A stretch of 64,000 nt of DNA from Ostrinia nubilalis (Eukaryota; Arthropoda; Insecta; Lepidoptera; Crambidae). The notes beneath the pieces are model-generated. The model was given only the letters and a program-made list of their open reading frames with translations, was not told the origin of the DNA and ran no database searches. Shown piece by piece: positions 58,701 through 58,863 of the stretch. Where the stretch lies: the NCBI RefSeq assembly GCF_963855985.1, contig NC_087096.1, positions 13,826,001 to 13,890,000 on the forward strand, given 5' to 3'. Every line of letters starts with the position of its first letter. Within the stretch, counting starts at the first letter, position 1. The position numbers and the translations under genes are program-made.

Positions 58701-58863
58701 CATCGCCGATACCCCGCGAGAGAGACAGAGACCGGGAGAGGGAACGGGATAGAGAGAGGGAAAGAGAGATAAGAGAAGAGAGGAGAGACCAGTCGACACC
58801 ACAGCATGATGGCAGACATCCGTTGTTGCAGTTTGCCGTCGACCATTTCCGACAGAGTCCAGA
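1456..58863 (+). CDS. Myo15: Unconventional myosin XV (MyTH4-FERM myosin), multi-exon, incomplete at both ends
   Basis: This is an actin-based motor; family members act at the tips of actin protrusions and carry cargo through C-terminal MyTH4-FERM domains. I joined exons 1456-1706, 2023-3128, 3381-3544, 3930-4159, 4864-5082, 5712-5800, 7247-7385, 8876-9079, 9703-9841, 11793-11956, 12481-12571, 13578-13744, 14184-14374, 15774-15908, 16251-16420, 17070-17689, 17768-19959, 20422-20573, 21082-21325 and 23589-23764. All are bounded by AG and GT and their phases agree, giving 2274 codons from the Met at 1477. Domains in order: motor about 10-680, converter 680-712, three IQ motifs 715-778, MyTH4 about 841-1044, split FERM 1045-2274. 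The best family match is myosin XV, from 'ILEA.PLLE.FGNA', 'YLLEKSRIV' and the MyTH4-FERM order. Exon 58514-58863 probably starts MyTH4-2. No SH3 exon was recognised. Residue numbers in the exon entries count from Met 1477. The join to 58514 is inferred. Confidence 0.88.
1707..2022 (+). other. Myosin intron 1
   Basis: 316 bases between exons 1 and 2; nothing beyond splice signals was recognised. Confidence 0.8.
2023..3128 (+). CDS. Myo15: Myosin XV exon 2: P-loop, switch I, switch II
   Basis: This is the largest motor exon, residues 77-446. It holds the nucleotide-binding P-loop GESGAGKT at 112-119, switch [10 protein letters not shown] at 164-172 and switch II DIFGFE at 388-393, followed by '[13 protein letters not shown]'. 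All catalytic motifs are intact, so the motor is predicted to be an active ATPase. The acceptor is TTTCCAG at 2022 and the donor AG/GTGCGT after 3128, phase 1. 'PLLEAFGNA' and 'YLLEKSRIV' resemble MYO15A more than myosin VII or X. A Gly/Ala-rich insert ('[11 protein letters not shown]', about 240-250) lies in the upper 50-kDa region. Confidence 0.93.
3381..3544 (+). CDS. Myo15: Myosin XV exon 3: motor, lower 50-kDa segment
   Basis: Residues 446-500. It joins in phase to 'NDNSP', giving '[20 protein letters not shown]', the relay and loop region seen in all myosins. It continues with '[10 protein letters not shown]', '[10 protein letters not shown]' and ends 'GANEFG'. The acceptor is TTATTTGCAG at 3380 and the donor is a consensus GTAAGT after 3544, phase 0. 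Confidence 0.92.
3545..3929 (+). other. Myosin intron 3
   Basis: 385 bases; no repeat or coding signal recognised apart from splice sites. Confidence 0.8.
3930..4159 (+). CDS. Myo15: Myosin XV exon 4: motor, actin-binding region and loop 2
   Basis: Residues 501-577. It starts '[20 protein letters not shown]', a highly conserved myosin motor motif, and ends in the variable loop 2 region ('PTVAAR'). The acceptor is TTCTCAG at 3929 and the donor AG/GTATGTG at 4160, phase 2. The last ~145 bases with the donor are repeated three more times in the following intron (see the repeat entries). Confidence 0.92.
4188..4330 (+). pseudogene. Exon 4 copy A, broken
   Basis: A copy of the 3' part of exon 4 with its donor (GTATGTG). 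It carries a one-base deletion and in-frame TAA/TAG after 'SSEV', so it is not translatable. Confidence 0.85.
4359..4501 (+). repeat. Exon 4 copy B, peptide-identical
   Basis: It encodes the same 47 residues as exon 4 from 'LLCSSEV' to 'PTVAA' and ends in the same AG/GTATGT donor. Nine codons differ, all synonymous (for example CTA/CTG, GAA/GAG, CCG/CCT). There is no acceptor at its 5' edge. It may be a cryptic or alternative exon, a recent copy from a diverged allele, or an assembly error. Confidence 0.8.
4529..4647 (+). pseudogene. Exon 4 copy C, degraded
   Basis: It begins like the other copies ('LLCSSEV' codons) but has an internal deletion of about 40 bases, a shifted frame, and a lost consensus donor (AGGTACA). 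Confidence 0.8.
4864..5082 (+). CDS. Myo15: Myosin XV exon 5: SH1/SH2 region of the motor
   Basis: Residues 577-650. It contains '[15 protein letters not shown]' and '[19 protein letters not shown]', the SH1/SH2 helix region that links nucleotide state to the lever arm. The acceptor is CTCTTGCAG at 4863 and the donor CG/GTAAAT at 5083, phase 2. A shorter diverged copy lies at 5312-5411. Confidence 0.93.
5103..5305 (+). mobile_element. Interspersed repeat with GCCGCCCGCGACTTC start
   Basis: It matches a repeat I recall as widespread in insect genomes: 'GCCGCCCGCGACTTCGTACG', 'TTTCTTAGTGGATGCC', 'AAATTTCAGCCCGATCCG', then GTCA repeats. It separates exon 5 from its copy at 5312. Confidence 0.7.
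5312..5411 (+). pseudogene. Exon 5 copy with stop and deletion
   Basis: The 27 codons from 'DKSPM' to 'TIKI' align with exon 5; ten differ, eight of them synonymous. The copy then reads into TAG, lacks the codons for '[11 protein letters not shown]', resumes 'NFVETYR'-like, and has no consensus donor (ACCGTTTG). Confidence 0.82.
5570..5640 (+). mobile_element. LINE 3' fragment (CAGCAGTGGACGTC type)
   Basis: 'GGCCTTTGTCCAGCAGTGGA' followed by CGTCTTTCGGCTG is a familiar lepidopteran RTE-like 3' end. It sits just upstream of exon 6. Confidence 0.65.
5712..5800 (+). CDS. Myo15: Myosin XV exon 6: converter, first part
   Basis: Residues 650-680, '[20 protein letters not shown]' onward. It follows 'FVDRYR' in phase as in other motors. 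The acceptor is TCTCTGTAG at 5711 and the donor G/GTGAGT after 5800, phase 1. Confidence 0.87.
5824..5961. mobile_element. MITE family 1 copy, TAA duplication
   Basis: A foldback element related to those at 35900 and 44394. It ends GTGAATACGGGCG and is flanked by TAA (5821-5823 and 5962-5964). The left end is mutated. Confidence 0.7.
5962..7246 (+). other. Myosin intron 6, remainder
   Basis: AT-rich sequence with the foldback element at 6468; nothing else recognised. Confidence 0.7.
6468..6585. mobile_element. Foldback MITE
   Basis: Inverted arms CAGCCTAAGATGCGC... and ...GCGCATCTTAAGTTAGCTG with a palindromic centre rich in TATCGTC/GACGATA. Confidence 0.6.
7247..7385 (+). CDS. Myo15: Myosin XV exon 7: converter end and first IQ motif
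   Basis: Residues 680-726. '[12 protein letters not shown]' is the classic converter/lever junction; '[12 protein letters not shown]' begins IQ motif 1 (about 715-735), a calmodulin or light-chain binding site. The acceptor is TTTGTAG at 7246 and the donor AG/GTGAGT at 7386, phase 2. Confidence 0.9.
7480..7540 (+). pseudogene. Exon 7 copy, degraded
   Basis: 'ATTCGGGAAGCGCTG' and the following codons repeat the exon 7 '[16 protein letters not shown]' region (7293-7340). Substitutions change several residues and there is no donor. Confidence 0.75.
7639..8735. mobile_element. 1.1-kb DNA transposon remnant, 8-bp duplication
   Basis: The ends are CTCAGATCATAG...CTATGATCTGAG with inverted similarity for about 40 bases. 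The perfect 8-bp duplication GTACAGAC lies at 7631-7638 and 8736-8743. An 8-bp duplication fits hAT (or P/Merlin). No transposase is recognisable, so it is non-autonomous. Confidence 0.78.
8876..9079 (+). CDS. Myo15: Myosin XV exon 8: IQ motifs 2 and 3
   Basis: Residues 726-794. It completes IQ1 and carries '[14 protein letters not shown]' (739-752) and '[14 protein letters not shown]' (762-775), two further light-chain sites, then a charged helix '[16 protein letters not shown]'. The lever arm therefore has three IQ-like sites. The acceptor is TATTCCAG at 8875 and the donor AA/GTGAGT at 9080, phase 2. Confidence 0.9.
9131..9208. mobile_element. MITE family 1, truncated
   Basis: It starts CGCCCGTATTCACAAAC after TAA like family 1, then is cut off by LINE-derived sequence at about 9209. 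Confidence 0.65.
9209..9320 (-). mobile_element. 3' fragment of the 36047-41084 LINE family
   Basis: Diverged reverse copy of the LINE 3' UTR ('CTTTATTTGTATAGACTAAT', 'CAGCGCTTCGAGACAAACAT'). Confidence 0.65.
9468..9646. mobile_element. MITE with GGGGGCGTCCATTAATTAC ends, TAA duplication
   Basis: Terminal repeats GGGGGCGTCCATTAATTAC and its complement are perfect over 19 bases. TAA flanks both sides (9465-9467, 9647-9649). It has an internal G-run. The 3-bp TWA duplication suggests a PIF/Harbinger-type MITE. Confidence 0.82.
9703..9841 (+). CDS. Myo15: Myosin XV exon 9: charged helix linking lever arm to tail
   Basis: Residues 794-840. An Ala/Lys/Glu-rich helix ('[20 protein letters not shown]') is followed by '[15 protein letters not shown]', which resembles the segment before MyTH4 in class VII and XV myosins. 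The acceptor is CTCCCAACAG at 9702 and the donor AAG/GTAAGA after 9841, phase 0. Confidence 0.86.
9905..10070. repeat. Lepidopteran interspersed repeat (LINE 3' part)
   Basis: 'CTCTTGGCCTGTATCTCACC' and 'TGATGGTAAGTGACGATCAG' followed by 'CCGGAACACAATAATGCTGT' is a repeat I recall from moth introns. Confidence 0.6.
10150..10740. repeat. Three copies of a ~150-bp repeat, one inverted
   Basis: Segments at about 10150-10260 and 10285-10435 (direct) and 10575-10735 (inverted) share 'AATAAACTGGATSTATC', 'GGTTACTGATCCT' and 'CTTCCATAC'-type blocks. The arrangement resembles a foldback element with an extra copy. Confidence 0.6.
10741..11792 (+). other. Rest of intron 9, with LTR-like remnant
   Basis: At about 10945-11090 'GGACACCGCG', 'AGCGCCATCTAGTAGCG' and neighbouring bases resemble the LTRs at 48323-50268, so this may be a diverged solo-LTR remnant. 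The rest shows no gene. Confidence 0.4.
11793..11956 (+). CDS. Myo15: Myosin XV exon 10: start of first MyTH4 domain
   Basis: Residues 841-895. '[14 protein letters not shown]' and '[13 protein letters not shown]' match the opening helices of MyTH4, the microtubule/cargo-binding module of tail-homology myosins. The acceptor is TTCCTACAG at 11792 and the donor AG/GTAAAC at 11957, phase 2. Confidence 0.87.
12283..12365 (-). mobile_element. LINE 3' fragment, reverse
   Basis: 'CAGCCGAAAGCCGTCCACTG' then CTGGACAAAGGCCTCCCCCAAGG is the reverse of the family seen at 5570. Confidence 0.65.
12481..12571 (+). CDS. Myo15: Myosin XV exon 11: MyTH4 continued
   Basis: Residues 895-925, a short exon: '[20 protein letters not shown]' then a charged stretch ending 'EARQK'. 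The acceptor is TATCATTTCAG at 12480 and the donor AAG/GTACCT after 12571, phase 0. The placement is supported by phase and by the MyTH4-like 'FKLILR'. Confidence 0.83.
12572..13577 (+). other. Myosin intron 11
   Basis: About 1 kb of AT-rich DNA; no repeat or gene recognised. Confidence 0.65.
13578..13744 (+). CDS. Myo15: Myosin XV exon 12: MyTH4 core
   Basis: Residues 926-981. '[12 protein letters not shown]' is the hallmark MyTH4 'LRDEIY.Q..KQ' motif and '[14 protein letters not shown]' matches 'GW.L...C...F.P'. The acceptor is ATTTCAAG at 13577 and the donor AA/GTGAGT at 13745, phase 2. A frameshifted copy lies immediately downstream at 13781-13891. Confidence 0.9.
13781..13891 (+). pseudogene. 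Exon 12 copy, frameshifted
   Basis: It copies exon 12 from 'LVQLCNQ' to 'PPLHK' plus donor (AA/GTAAGT), 37 bases after the real donor. A 4-base insertion (ATTC/CATT duplication) in the 'MAHC' codons shifts the frame. Three missense changes lie upstream of it; downstream changes are third-position. Confidence 0.82.
14184..14374 (+). CDS. Myo15: Myosin XV exon 13: end of first MyTH4 domain
   Basis: Residues 981-1045. '[11 protein letters not shown]' then '[11 protein letters not shown]', the usual MyTH4 C-terminal 'PP...E..A' element, with an Ala/Gly-rich insert between. The acceptor is ATCCTCCAG at 14183 and the donor G/GTCAGT after 14374, phase 1. Of the copies, this one keeps a proper acceptor and fits exon 12's phase, so I take it as the constitutive exon. 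Five further complete or partial copies follow in the intron. Confidence 0.88.
14448..14508 (+). repeat. Exon 13 copy 1 (3' third)
   Basis: Encodes '[20 protein letters not shown]' exactly, ends G/GTCAGT, with only third-position differences from exon 13. Confidence 0.78.
14574..14727 (+). pseudogene. Exon 13 copy 2 (long, internally deleted)
   Basis: It covers '[10 protein letters not shown]...' to 'LRLYDG' with donor GTCAGT. There are two missense changes near its start, and a deletion in the Gly/Ala-rich section shifts the frame. Confidence 0.78.
14811..14871 (+). repeat. Exon 13 copy 3 (3' third)
   Basis: Another copy of the last 20 codons with donor GTCAGT; one missense change (GCC to ACC) and synonymous differences. 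Confidence 0.75.
14927..15101 (+). repeat. Exon 13 copy 4, peptide-identical over 58 codons
   Basis: From '[11 protein letters not shown]' to 'LPLRLYD' the encoded 58 residues equal exon 13 (14200-14374), yet 20 codons differ, all synonymously. The donor is G/GTTAGT. There is no acceptor in the right phase at its 5' edge: the nearest AG (GTTAAG, 14909) would join in phase 0, whereas exon 12 needs phase 2. Confidence 0.85.
15114..15282. mobile_element. Foldback MITE between exon 13 copies
   Basis: A nearly perfect palindrome with arms starting CCGGTTGCAGACCAAGAGCT and about 70 bases long. TTA lies close to both ends (…TATTA/AG and TA/TTA…), consistent with a TTA duplication. Confidence 0.75.
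15345..15450 (+). pseudogene. Exon 13 copy 5, degraded
   Basis: 'CTGCTGCGTCTAGTAT' and 'TGAGGCTTTATGA' keep the order of exon 13, with deletions, stops and no donor. Confidence 0.65.
15774..15908 (+). CDS. Myo15: Myosin XV exon 14: FERM F1 lobe, first part
   Basis: Residues 1045-1090. '[17 protein letters not shown]' followed by '[10 protein letters not shown]' matches the ubiquitin-like F1 lobe after MyTH4 in class VII and XV myosins. The acceptor is TCCCCCAACAG at 15773 and the donor G/GTATGT after 15908, phase 1. The alanine run is encoded by a GCG-rich stretch. Confidence 0.83.
16251..16420 (+). CDS. Myo15: Myosin XV exon 15: F1 lobe end and start of disordered insert
   Basis: Residues 1090-1146. 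'[18 protein letters not shown]' corresponds to 'D.VMDAI...E' of other FERM F1 lobes. The rest is proline/arginine-rich ('[20 protein letters not shown]') and predicted disordered. The acceptor is TTCCAACCAG at 16250 and the donor CAG/GTTAGT after 16420, phase 0. Degraded copies follow. Confidence 0.82.
16468..16567 (+). pseudogene. Exon 15 copy 1, rearranged
   Basis: It retains codons for 'METWTTLP' (exon: 'IETWTALP') and '[13 protein letters not shown]' with donor CAG/GTACTT, but the middle is deleted and scrambled. Confidence 0.7.
16600..16840 (+). pseudogene. Exon 15 copy 2, split by a MITE
   Basis: 'GGCGAGGTAGAGACATAG' (16600-16617) continues after the MITE with 'ACCGCGCCCAGCTCCCGCGG' (16794 on), restoring the exon 15 order. 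Its frame is broken. Confidence 0.72.
16618..16789. mobile_element. 172-bp foldback MITE, ATA duplication
   Basis: Terminal inverted repeats GGCTGGTTT...AAACCAGCC extend about 28 bases, with a second nested palindrome (CGATCTGTATGA/TCATACAGATCG). ATA flanks both sides (16615-16617, 16790-16792). Confidence 0.78.
17070..17689 (+). CDS. Myo15: Myosin XV exon 16: disordered linker with EYSRKDS repeats
   Basis: Residues 1147-1353. It opens with '[18 protein letters not shown]', then six near-perfect heptads of the type E-Y-S-R-K-D-S/N (about 1190-1231), encoded by a 21-bp minisatellite, then Ser/Arg-rich disordered sequence. No domain is recognised. The repeated Ser and Tyr could be phosphorylation sites, but that is only inference. 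The acceptor is TTTTTTCAG at 17069 and the donor AG/GTAAGA at 17690, phase 2. Confidence 0.85.
17195..17322 (+). repeat. 21-bp coding minisatellite
   Basis: About six head-to-tail units of GAATATTCYMGAAARGACARC inside exon 16, encoding the EYSRKDS/N heptads. Units differ mainly at third positions. Confidence 0.88.
17768..19959 (+). CDS. Myo15: Myosin XV exon 17: giant disordered, proline-rich FERM insert
   Basis: The exon is 2192 bases, residues 1353-2084, in one open frame. Three related ~33-residue segments (1382-1414, 1417-1450, 1469-1502) each end in 'IKGG'. They are followed by a Gln/Ala-rich helix ('[20 protein letters not shown]'). Next come a polyproline run near 1635, a basic motif '[13 protein letters not shown]' near 1665, a second proline-rich block (about 1828-1862) and a long Arg/Asp/Glu-rich tail. 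Polyproline runs of this kind commonly bind SH3, EVH1 or profilin; partners are unknown here. The acceptor is CTCCCTCAG at 17767 and the donor C/GTAAGT after 19959, phase 1. Confidence 0.88.
19960..20421 (+). other. Myosin intron 17
   Basis: 462 bases, AT-rich; no feature beyond splice sites. Confidence 0.75.
20422..20573 (+). CDS. Myo15: Myosin XV exon 18: FERM resumes
   Basis: Residues 2084-2134. '[20 protein letters not shown]' matches the 'PWRLFFRKEVFTP' segment of myosin VIIA FERM1, and 'DLLYAQ' matches 'NLIYQQ'. The FERM fold therefore resumes after about 970 inserted residues. The acceptor is TATGCCCAG at 20421 and the donor CAG/GTAAAC after 20573, phase 0. Confidence 0.88.
20574..21081 (+). 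other. Myosin intron 18 with LINE fragment
   Basis: At 20650-20725 'GACGTCCACTGCTGGACAGA' and neighbours are a reverse copy of the LINE 3' end seen at 5570 and 12283. The rest is AT-rich. Confidence 0.65.
21082..21325 (+). CDS. Myo15: Myosin XV exon 19: FERM, entry into F3 lobe
   Basis: Residues 2135-2216. '[17 protein letters not shown]' and '[15 protein letters not shown]' match the start of the PH-like F3 lobe ('KWPLLFSRFYE... VIVAVNWTGV' in myosin VII). The expected F2 lobe is very short or missing. The acceptor is TTTCCCAACAG at 21081 and the donor G/GTAAGC after 21325, phase 1. It is followed by an array of seven partial copies. Confidence 0.88.
21326..22730 (+). repeat. Exon 19 tandem array: seven partial copies plus a remnant
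   Basis: Copies end with donor-like GTAAGC/GTAAAC after 21496, 21694, 21865, 22060, 22255, 22455 and 22633; a truncated remnant lies at 22672-22728. Each covers roughly the last 43-50 codons of exon 19. Copies 1 and 3 form one type (V to I, P to I changes); copies 2, 4, 5, 6 and 7 form another. Copy 2 differs from exon 19 at five codons, all synonymous. Copy 7 is deleted and frameshifted. Spacers between copies also repeat, so duplication units include intron sequence. No copy has a clear acceptor. Confidence 0.85.
22984..23204. mobile_element. Foldback MITE
   Basis: Long inverted arms beginning CAGAGTAAATACAAATGAGT and about 90 bases long, GC-rich near the centre. ATA/TATA occurs at both ends. 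It sits directly against a LINE 3' fragment. Confidence 0.75.
23205..23565 (+). mobile_element. 3' end of the CR1-like LINE family
   Basis: It matches the 3' UTR of the LINE at 36047-41084 (reverse strand), from 'CCCTCTAATATGGTCGAG' to 'AAATAAAGAAATTTTGAC', with an internal deletion. It ends just before the exon 20 acceptor. Confidence 0.82.
23589..23764 (+). CDS. Myo15: Myosin XV exon 20: end of first FERM F3 lobe
   Basis: Residues 2216-2274. It joins in phase as '[15 protein letters not shown]' and ends '[16 protein letters not shown]', matching the C-terminal helix of F3 ('..VK.LVD.F'). In vertebrate MYO15A an SH3 domain follows, but none is recognised downstream here. The acceptor is TCCTCCAG at 23588 and the donor CAG/GTATGT after 23764, phase 0. 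The next certain exon is 34.7 kb away. Confidence 0.86.
23802..24007. mobile_element. Foldback MITE just inside intron 20
   Basis: Arms begin GCCTGGTCCGTGAGCAC and their inverse near 23985-24007. The inner arms carry TACCCATCCTTATCGCTCGC and complement. It starts 37 bases after the exon 20 donor. Confidence 0.75.
24310..24475 (+). mobile_element. tRNA-derived SINE, second family
   Basis: Head 'TAGCCGAACGGTGAAGG' with a B-box-like 'GCTTCGAACCCC', then the same body as 41970-42150 ('GGGCTATTAGTAA'). Degraded. Confidence 0.7.
24576..24826. mobile_element. Foldback MITE, TAA duplication
   Basis: Inverted arms GATTCCTATATTCAATC and GATTGAATATAGAAATC; inner arms ACTGTCAAATT and its inverse. TAA at 24573-24575 and 24827-24829. 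Confidence 0.68.
24830..28055. other. Long AT-rich intron-like DNA
   Basis: Apart from MITE family 2 (25292) and a weak foldback at about 27295-27425 (CTAGACAAA.. arms), I see no gene or RNA. This is intron 20 if exon 20 splices to 58514. Confidence 0.6.
25292..25408. mobile_element. MITE family 2, TAA duplication
   Basis: Terminal repeats TGCCCGATTTCACCATCAAT and complement, with a palindromic middle. TAA at both ends. Same family as the element at about 50939. Confidence 0.8.
28237..28521. mobile_element. hAT-type MITE with CAGTGTTTTTCAACCT ends, 8-bp duplication
   Basis: Perfect 16-base inverted termini CAGTGTTTTTCAACCT. Just inside the right end lies a 'GTGGGTCGCGA'-type sequence (reverse strand), as in SPIN/Charlie-like hAT elements. 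The perfect duplication CTCTAGAT lies at 28229-28236 and 28522-28529. No coding capacity. Confidence 0.88.
28530..29849. other. Non-coding stretch before the 29904 exon
   Basis: GC rises from about 28550 to 28680 and again from 29800. An open frame at 29232-29465 (77 codons, no ATG start) has no recognisable similarity. No promoter motif can be named with confidence; the CpG-rich 29800-29903 is the likely 5' UTR/promoter zone. Confidence 0.45.
29904..30290 (+). CDS. First coding exon of a MyTH4-containing transcript or separate gene (inferred)
   Basis: An ATG in a CpG-rich context (29850-29903, in-frame TGA at 29850) opens 129 codons that end exactly at CAG/GTAACT, phase 0. The peptide begins '[20 protein letters not shown]', is Ser/Pro/Asp-rich in the middle, and ends with a predicted amphipathic helix '[13 protein letters not shown]'. 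I do not recognise the family. The phase fits the acceptor at 58514, and there is no good pyrimidine tract upstream, so it looks like a first exon. It could therefore be an alternative start of the myosin XV gene giving a headless C-terminal isoform, or the start of an unrelated gene. Codon use is GC-rich, like the myosin exons and unlike the surrounding intron. Confidence 0.6.
30291..35890. other. AT-rich intron-like DNA
   Basis: No gene recognised. A small tandem duplication of AAAATTCTTCATTTTCG lies near 31045-31080. An (AAACT)n-tailed segment at about 32030-32155 may be another LINE 3' end. Confidence 0.6.
35900..36032. mobile_element. MITE family 1 copy, TAA duplication
   Basis: Begins CGCCCGGATTCACAAAC; TAA at 35897-35899 and 36033-36035; the right end is mutated. 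Ends 14 bases before the LINE 3' end. Confidence 0.72.
36751..38835 (-). pseudogene. LINE ORF2 part 2: reverse transcriptase
   Basis: An intact frame of about 694 codons continues ORF2 past the insertion. Key motifs are '[17 protein letters not shown]', '[13 protein letters not shown]', '[13 protein letters not shown]' and the catalytic 'FADDTSLIF'. It is in the same reading frame as part 1 but physically separated. The clade is CR1-group by motif style; the exact clade is uncertain. Confidence 0.9.
38867..39139 (+). mobile_element. LINE 3' fragment inserted in ORF2
   Basis: A plus-strand insert starts with T-runs and ends with AATAAAG and an (ATTCT)n tail, typical of a LINE 3' terminus. It splits the reverse transcriptase ORF between the endonuclease and '[15 protein letters not shown]'. 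Edges are approximate because no clear target duplication is visible. Confidence 0.7.
39133..39921 (-). pseudogene. LINE ORF2 part 1: APE-type endonuclease
   Basis: It shows the endonuclease signatures 'VHQNIQGL', 'VTEHWL', 'VYRPPSG', 'GDFNVN' and 'TSDHCG' in order, so the catalytic residues are present. The frame then runs into the inserted LINE fragment and stops. There is no ATG at the start: it opens just after a stop, overlapping the end of ORF1. Confidence 0.88.
39909..41072 (-). pseudogene. LINE ORF1 with SGNH/esterase-like domain, one premature stop
   Basis: It reads in one frame except for a TAA at 40872-40874, after 66 codons. A lysine-rich start and a coiled coil ('[20 protein letters not shown]') are followed by a region with '[10 protein letters not shown]' and '[20 protein letters not shown]', resembling the esterase-like domain of CR1-group ORF1 proteins. 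Its end overlaps the ORF2 frame by 13 bases. The esterase call is inference from pattern. Confidence 0.65.
41092..43290. other. AT-rich DNA with short LINE pieces
   Basis: Besides the SINE, an RTE-type 3' end with (GATGAT)n lies at 42458-42525. No gene recognised. Confidence 0.6.
41970..42150 (+). mobile_element. tRNA-derived SINE, second family
   Basis: Head 'GATAGCCGAACGGTGAAGGG' and B-box 'GGGTTCGAATCCC', then 'CGAGAGGCTAATGGGACTAT'. The head looks tRNA-like but has no matching acceptor stem, so it is not a tRNA gene. Confidence 0.75.
43296..43445 (+). mobile_element. RTE-clade LINE 3' end
   Basis: It encodes the open C-terminus '[20 protein letters not shown]' ... 'EAYVQQWTS', a stop at 43428, then GATGAT repeats: the usual end of lepidopteran RTE elements. 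5' truncated. Confidence 0.82.
44394..44535. mobile_element. MITE family 1, best copy, TTA duplication
   Basis: Perfect ends CGCCCGTATTCACA...TGTGAATACGGGCG, 142 bp, with TTA at 44391-44393 and 44536-44538. Harbinger-like duplication; no coding capacity. Confidence 0.82.
44639..44685. repeat. Near-perfect short hairpin
   Basis: Arms AACGTTGGTAGCCTGTTTTT and complement with a loop of only a few bases. Too short a loop and too perfect for a typical animal miRNA; probably a cruciform or the core of a MITE. Confidence 0.6.
46551..47203. mobile_element. ~650-bp DNA element with 25-bp inverted ends
   Basis: Ends share CGATTTTTAATTCGACGGAA-type repeats (one mismatch) and TA occurs at both edges. 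No transposase. Possibly a Tc1/mariner-type non-autonomous element. Confidence 0.62.
48323..50268 (-). mobile_element. Gag-only Gypsy-like LTR retrotransposon
   Basis: Two LTRs (48323-48843 and 49767-50268) share long blocks, for example 'AAAATCTGGACACCGCGGTG' and 'GAGATGGCGCTAGTAGTATT'. On the minus strand the element starts TGTAACA. Next to the 5' LTR is the primer site TGGCGCCCAACGTGGGGC (49749-49766), matching the 3' end of insect tRNA-Lys(CUU). A purine tract (GAGGGGGAGGA) precedes the 3' LTR. ATGG is duplicated at 48319-48322 and 50269-50272. The interior is only 0.9 kb. Confidence 0.88.
48839..49561 (-). CDS. Gag-like protein of LTR element
   Basis: The open frame runs from an internal ATG at 49561 (and open upstream to 49645 without ATG) to 48839. 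'[16 protein letters not shown]' and '[20 protein letters not shown]' match the retrotransposon gag capsid pattern. The C-terminus is basic. No zinc knuckle, protease, reverse transcriptase or integrase is present, so the element must depend on a relative to move. Confidence 0.75.
   Translation of the reverse strand: MVVTLAYEQFQLLLAEISPGRQGNFTHCNSHFHGERNTEVVEEFLAAVNLYKCIENIPDQEALDGVPLLLKGAAAVWWQTVKWQVTTWKQFGIALRHAFVPTIPTCLHYQQVVVHEQGEGKETPVVMETIDKQCHPEYQNEDLVLSDLHSAVKESRSITTKCTPRCECPYEFTRQPGPTFCKTSSHKALGKHQGWNKRNIRRWSKKTKDDLVVHRRGRGRLKNVIQIFSSGRLRDLRGRM
50939..51012. mobile_element. MITE family 2, short copy, TTA duplication
   Basis: TGCCCGTTTTCACCATCAAT and complement surround a short middle; TTA on both sides. 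Compare 25292-25408. Confidence 0.75.
51853..52062 (+). mobile_element. Lep1-like non-autonomous Helitron
   Basis: 'ATATTATAAATGCGAAAGTT', 'TTTCACGCAAAAACTACTGA' and the end 'GCCGCGGGCAAAAGCTAG' are the signature of the Lep1 family. 3' fragments also occur near 54007 (reverse) and 56555-56600. Confidence 0.82.
52438..52785 (-). other. 115-codon open frame with hydrophobic helix, status unclear
   Basis: It encodes an unrecognised peptide with one strong hydrophobic segment ('[20 protein letters not shown]'). No splice or promoter context can be tied to it. It could be a small gene or part of a repeat. Confidence 0.25.
52786..55170. other. AT-rich DNA
   Basis: Apart from the RTE fragment and a Lep1-like end at about 54007, no feature is seen. 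Confidence 0.6.
54257..54405 (+). mobile_element. RTE-clade LINE 3' end, degraded
   Basis: Same C-terminal coding and (GATGAT)n tail as 43296-43445 but with frameshifts and a small deletion. Confidence 0.78.
55485..55547 (+). CDS. Short alternative first coding exon (21 codons, inferred)
   Basis: An ATG followed by 21 codons encodes a basic peptide ending '[13 protein letters not shown]', then AAG/GTATGA, phase 0. The phase matches the acceptor of the MyTH4 exon at 58514. Upstream (55180-55484) is a GC-richer patch with a 74-codon open frame at 55184-55408 that may be 5' UTR with an upstream ORF. I infer an alternative first exon; there is no protein similarity I can use, and the exon is short, so confidence is modest. 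Confidence 0.4.
55548..58513 (+). other. Intron before the MyTH4-2 exon
   Basis: AT-rich; includes the MITE at 56984 and a weak Lep1-like 3' piece near 56580. GC rises around 58000-58150 without a supported exon. Confidence 0.55.
56984..57152. mobile_element. Tc1/mariner-type MITE, TA duplication
   Basis: Ends CAGTAGAATC...GATTCTACTG with TA on both sides (56982-56983, 57153-57154); subterminal 'TATAACAACG' recalls pogo/Tigger-type ends. Confidence 0.72.
58514..58863 (+). CDS. Myo15: Myosin XV exon (21): charged linker and start of second MyTH4
   Basis: The frame is open from an acceptor (CTTGTTCCAG at 58513). It encodes '[10 protein letters not shown]', then a long Arg/Glu/Ser/Asp repeat of R-E-S, R-D-S and R-E-R type, then '[16 protein letters not shown]', which resembles the first helix of MyTH4 ('..FA..YFQ.'). 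The donor is GA/GTGAGT at 58864, phase 2. Phase 0 at the acceptor fits exon 20 (23764) as well as the two candidate first exons. The rest of MyTH4-2 and FERM-2 must lie past 64000. The MyTH4 assignment rests on 16 residues plus context. Confidence 0.68.
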
